Assembly: GCA_046316615.1 (NCBI GenBank)
Contig: JBKDAN010000052.1
Coordinates: 60,428-124,427 of the forward strand
DNA from: BJHL01 sp040378885
GTDB taxonomy: Bacteria; Planctomycetota; Phycisphaerae; Phycisphaerales; UBA1924
DNA length: 64,000 bases
Direction: 5' to 3'
Shown: one piece after another, positions 62,959 to 64,000 of the stretch
How the letters are laid out: the number at the start of each line of letters is the position of its first letter
How positions within the stretch are numbered: position 1 is the stretch's first letter
The notes under the pieces: generated by a model
The model's input: only the letters and a program-made list of their open reading frames with translations
What the model was told of the DNA's origin: nothing
Databases searched by the model: none
Translations under genes and position numbers: made by a program

Positions 62959-63888
62959 GTGGGCAACCGCTCGAACTTTGCGTGGAGCACGCACATACTG
63001 GGTGCCTTGCGAGCGACTGATTGTGCGCAACTTCTTGCATTGGGTGCGATCTGGGGATCGTCGTATCCGTTCATGCGCGTAGCGACGCGAGAACTGAGTC
63101 CGCCCGCTCTGGTCGCAACGCGACTGGTGTTCGCCACCGTCTTCTTCTTGCCGTGGCTGTTGAAGCGCGAGAGGATCGTGACCATTCGCGCTCGCTGGAA
63201 AGCGCTTCTACTGCTGTCTGCCATGAATTCGGCGGTGCCCTTCATGCTGCTGGCGTACTGCACCCAGCAACTTTCAGGGAGCGTCGCGGCCATCATCAAC
63301 GCGACGGTGCCGTTCTTTGCCGCGATTGTCGCGTGGGCGTGGCTCAAGGACAAGCCGCGAAGCGTGCAGTGGTGGGGGTTGGTGGTTGGTTTCGCAGGCG
63401 TGGTTGTGTTGGTGTATCCCAAGTTGCAAAGCGGTTCGCCGTCAAGTGCCCTCGCCGTCGGCGCGGGTCTGACTGCAGCTTTGCTCTACGCCATTTCTGC
63501 AAACTTCACCAAGAAGGTCCTCGCGGAAGTCGAGCCGATGACCATCGCCGTGGCCGGCACGATGTTCGCGACGCTACTCGCACTGCCGATCGGCCTGGCG
63601 ACGCTTCCCGCCAAGATGCCCAGCGCGACGGCATTGGCGGCAGCCGCAACGCTGGGGGTGCTGTGCACCGCGATCGCGTACATTATCTTTTACAGGCTTT
63701 TTGCCAGCATTGGCCCGACCAAGGCGGTCACCGTGACGTTCCTCATCCCGCTCTTCAGTGTGATCTGGGGGGTCCTGTTCATCGACGAGCGGGTAACGTG
63801 GAATCTTGCGGCAGGAGGGGGTCTCATCCTCGGCGGAATGGTGCTGACCACCGGTCTCTACAGTCTGACCCATCCCACGTTCCGTTGA
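62959..63888 (+). CDS. EamA (DMT superfamily) membrane transporter
   Basis: 309 aa from GTG 62959; TTG 62905 would add 18 residues, and the hydrophobic core starts near QLLALGAIWGSSYPFMRVA. Ten hydrophobic helices in two EamA halves, with conserved-type elements GAIWGSSYPF, TRLVFATVFFLPW, NATVPFFAAIVAWAWLKD and FLIPLFSVIWGVLFIDE. Drug/metabolite transporters export or import small metabolites; the substrate is unknown. It follows the cluster of exported proteins but need not share its role. Confidence 0.85.
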   Translation: MGNRSNFAWSTHILGALRATDCAQLLALGAIWGSSYPFMRVATRELSPPALVATRLVFATVFFLPWLLKRERIVTIRARWKALLLLSAMNSAVPFMLLAYCTQQLSGSVAAIINATVPFFAAIVAWAWLKDKPRSVQWWGLVVGFAGVVVLVYPKLQSGSPSSALAVGAGLTAALLYAISANFTKKVLAEVEPMTIAVAGTMFATLLALPIGLATLPAKMPSATALAAAATLGVLCTAIAYIIFYRLFASIGPTKAVTVTFLIPLFSVIWGVLFIDERVTWNLAAGGGLILGGMVLTTGLYSLTHPTFR

Positions 63889-63934
63889 CACAATCGCGTC
63901 TTGGCTACAACAGCCTGGAGCAAGGAGTGTCACG

Positions 63935-64000
63935 ATGGGAAAGCAGGTCTATTCGCGAGAGTTCAAGGACGCTGCGGTCGAGCAGGTGATCGGGCAGCGC
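63935..64000 (+). mobile_element. Start of an IS3-type transposase OrfA (truncated by window edge)
   Basis: From ATG 63935 (AAGGAG 8 nt upstream) the frame reads MGKQVYSREFKDAAVEQVI, the usual N-terminus of the HTH_Tnp_1 (IS3/IS911 OrfA) protein, which binds the element ends. Only 22 codons are visible. The left terminal repeat should be in 63889-63934 but cannot be confirmed without the right end. Confidence 0.7.

Noticed and set aside
63021..63989. 322-aa ORF in another frame of the EamA gene
   Set aside because: Overlaps the transporter in a different frame, Arg-rich, no membrane segments.

Overview
The window looks like a high-GC planctomycete chromosome of the Phycisphaerae/Phycisphaerales type. 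The main reason is a C-terminal module found on 14 loci. It is a Cys-bracketed, Asp/Asn-rich 'DFNNNGVFPEDQDVIDFF...LAGGxC' repeat, normally in tandem, of the kind annotated in Phycisphaerales as a 'GC-type dockerin' anchor. C-terminal zinc-ribbon membrane proteins, a PEP-CTERM-like tail, a prepilin-type protein and a Spindly/OGT-like TPR glycosyltransferase also fit. The taxonomy is inferred from protein style, not from a marker gene.

Layout. 0-24.5 kb is largely housekeeping: the 3' end of an endonuclease/exonuclease/phosphatase protein, a methyltransferase, a YihY/BrkB membrane protein, an RluB-type pseudouridine synthase, dnaN, a MerR-like HTH membrane protein, an ECF sigma factor with an overlapping zinc anti-sigma gene, a spondin-domain secreted protein, an OGT-like glycosyltransferase, one dockerin protein, a MoxR ATPase, a second sigma/anti-sigma-like/PDZ cluster, tatC-tadA, mutM, dnaA, an MBL-fold hydrolase and a VTT-domain membrane protein. 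The 460-bp gap between mutM and dnaA has the ordered parts of a bacterial replication origin: DnaA-box-like sites, a GC block, four to six DnaA-trio triplets and an AT-rich stretch. I propose it as oriC.

24.6-57.6 kb is an accessory island of secreted proteins. Thirteen of the 14 dockerin-tagged loci lie here, interspersed with a 7Fe ferredoxin, an S74-chaperone secreted protein, a lipoprotein, a class IV aminotransferase, lipoamide dehydrogenase, class II DAHP synthase, gatC and a GT2 glycosyltransferase. The tagged bodies differ widely: WNG-type propeller, subtilase, serine beta-lactamase fold, DUF4394-like, NxxGxVVF repeats and HAF-like repeats. Most genes have their own signal peptide, ribosome binding site and terminator, so they look like independent single-gene units that share one anchor. 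One copy is broken by two in-frame stop codons. No cohesin-like partner is visible in the window.

57.6-64 kb holds a Tat-type lipoprotein amine oxidase, an Ada repair protein with a palindrome at its promoter, and a compact cluster: a 63-aa Cys-rich secreted peptide, a membrane-anchored protein of unknown function, a MauE-like membrane protein and a prepilin-type protein. An EamA transporter follows, and then the first codons of an IS3-type transposase at the window edge. No rRNA, tRNA or CRISPR was found.
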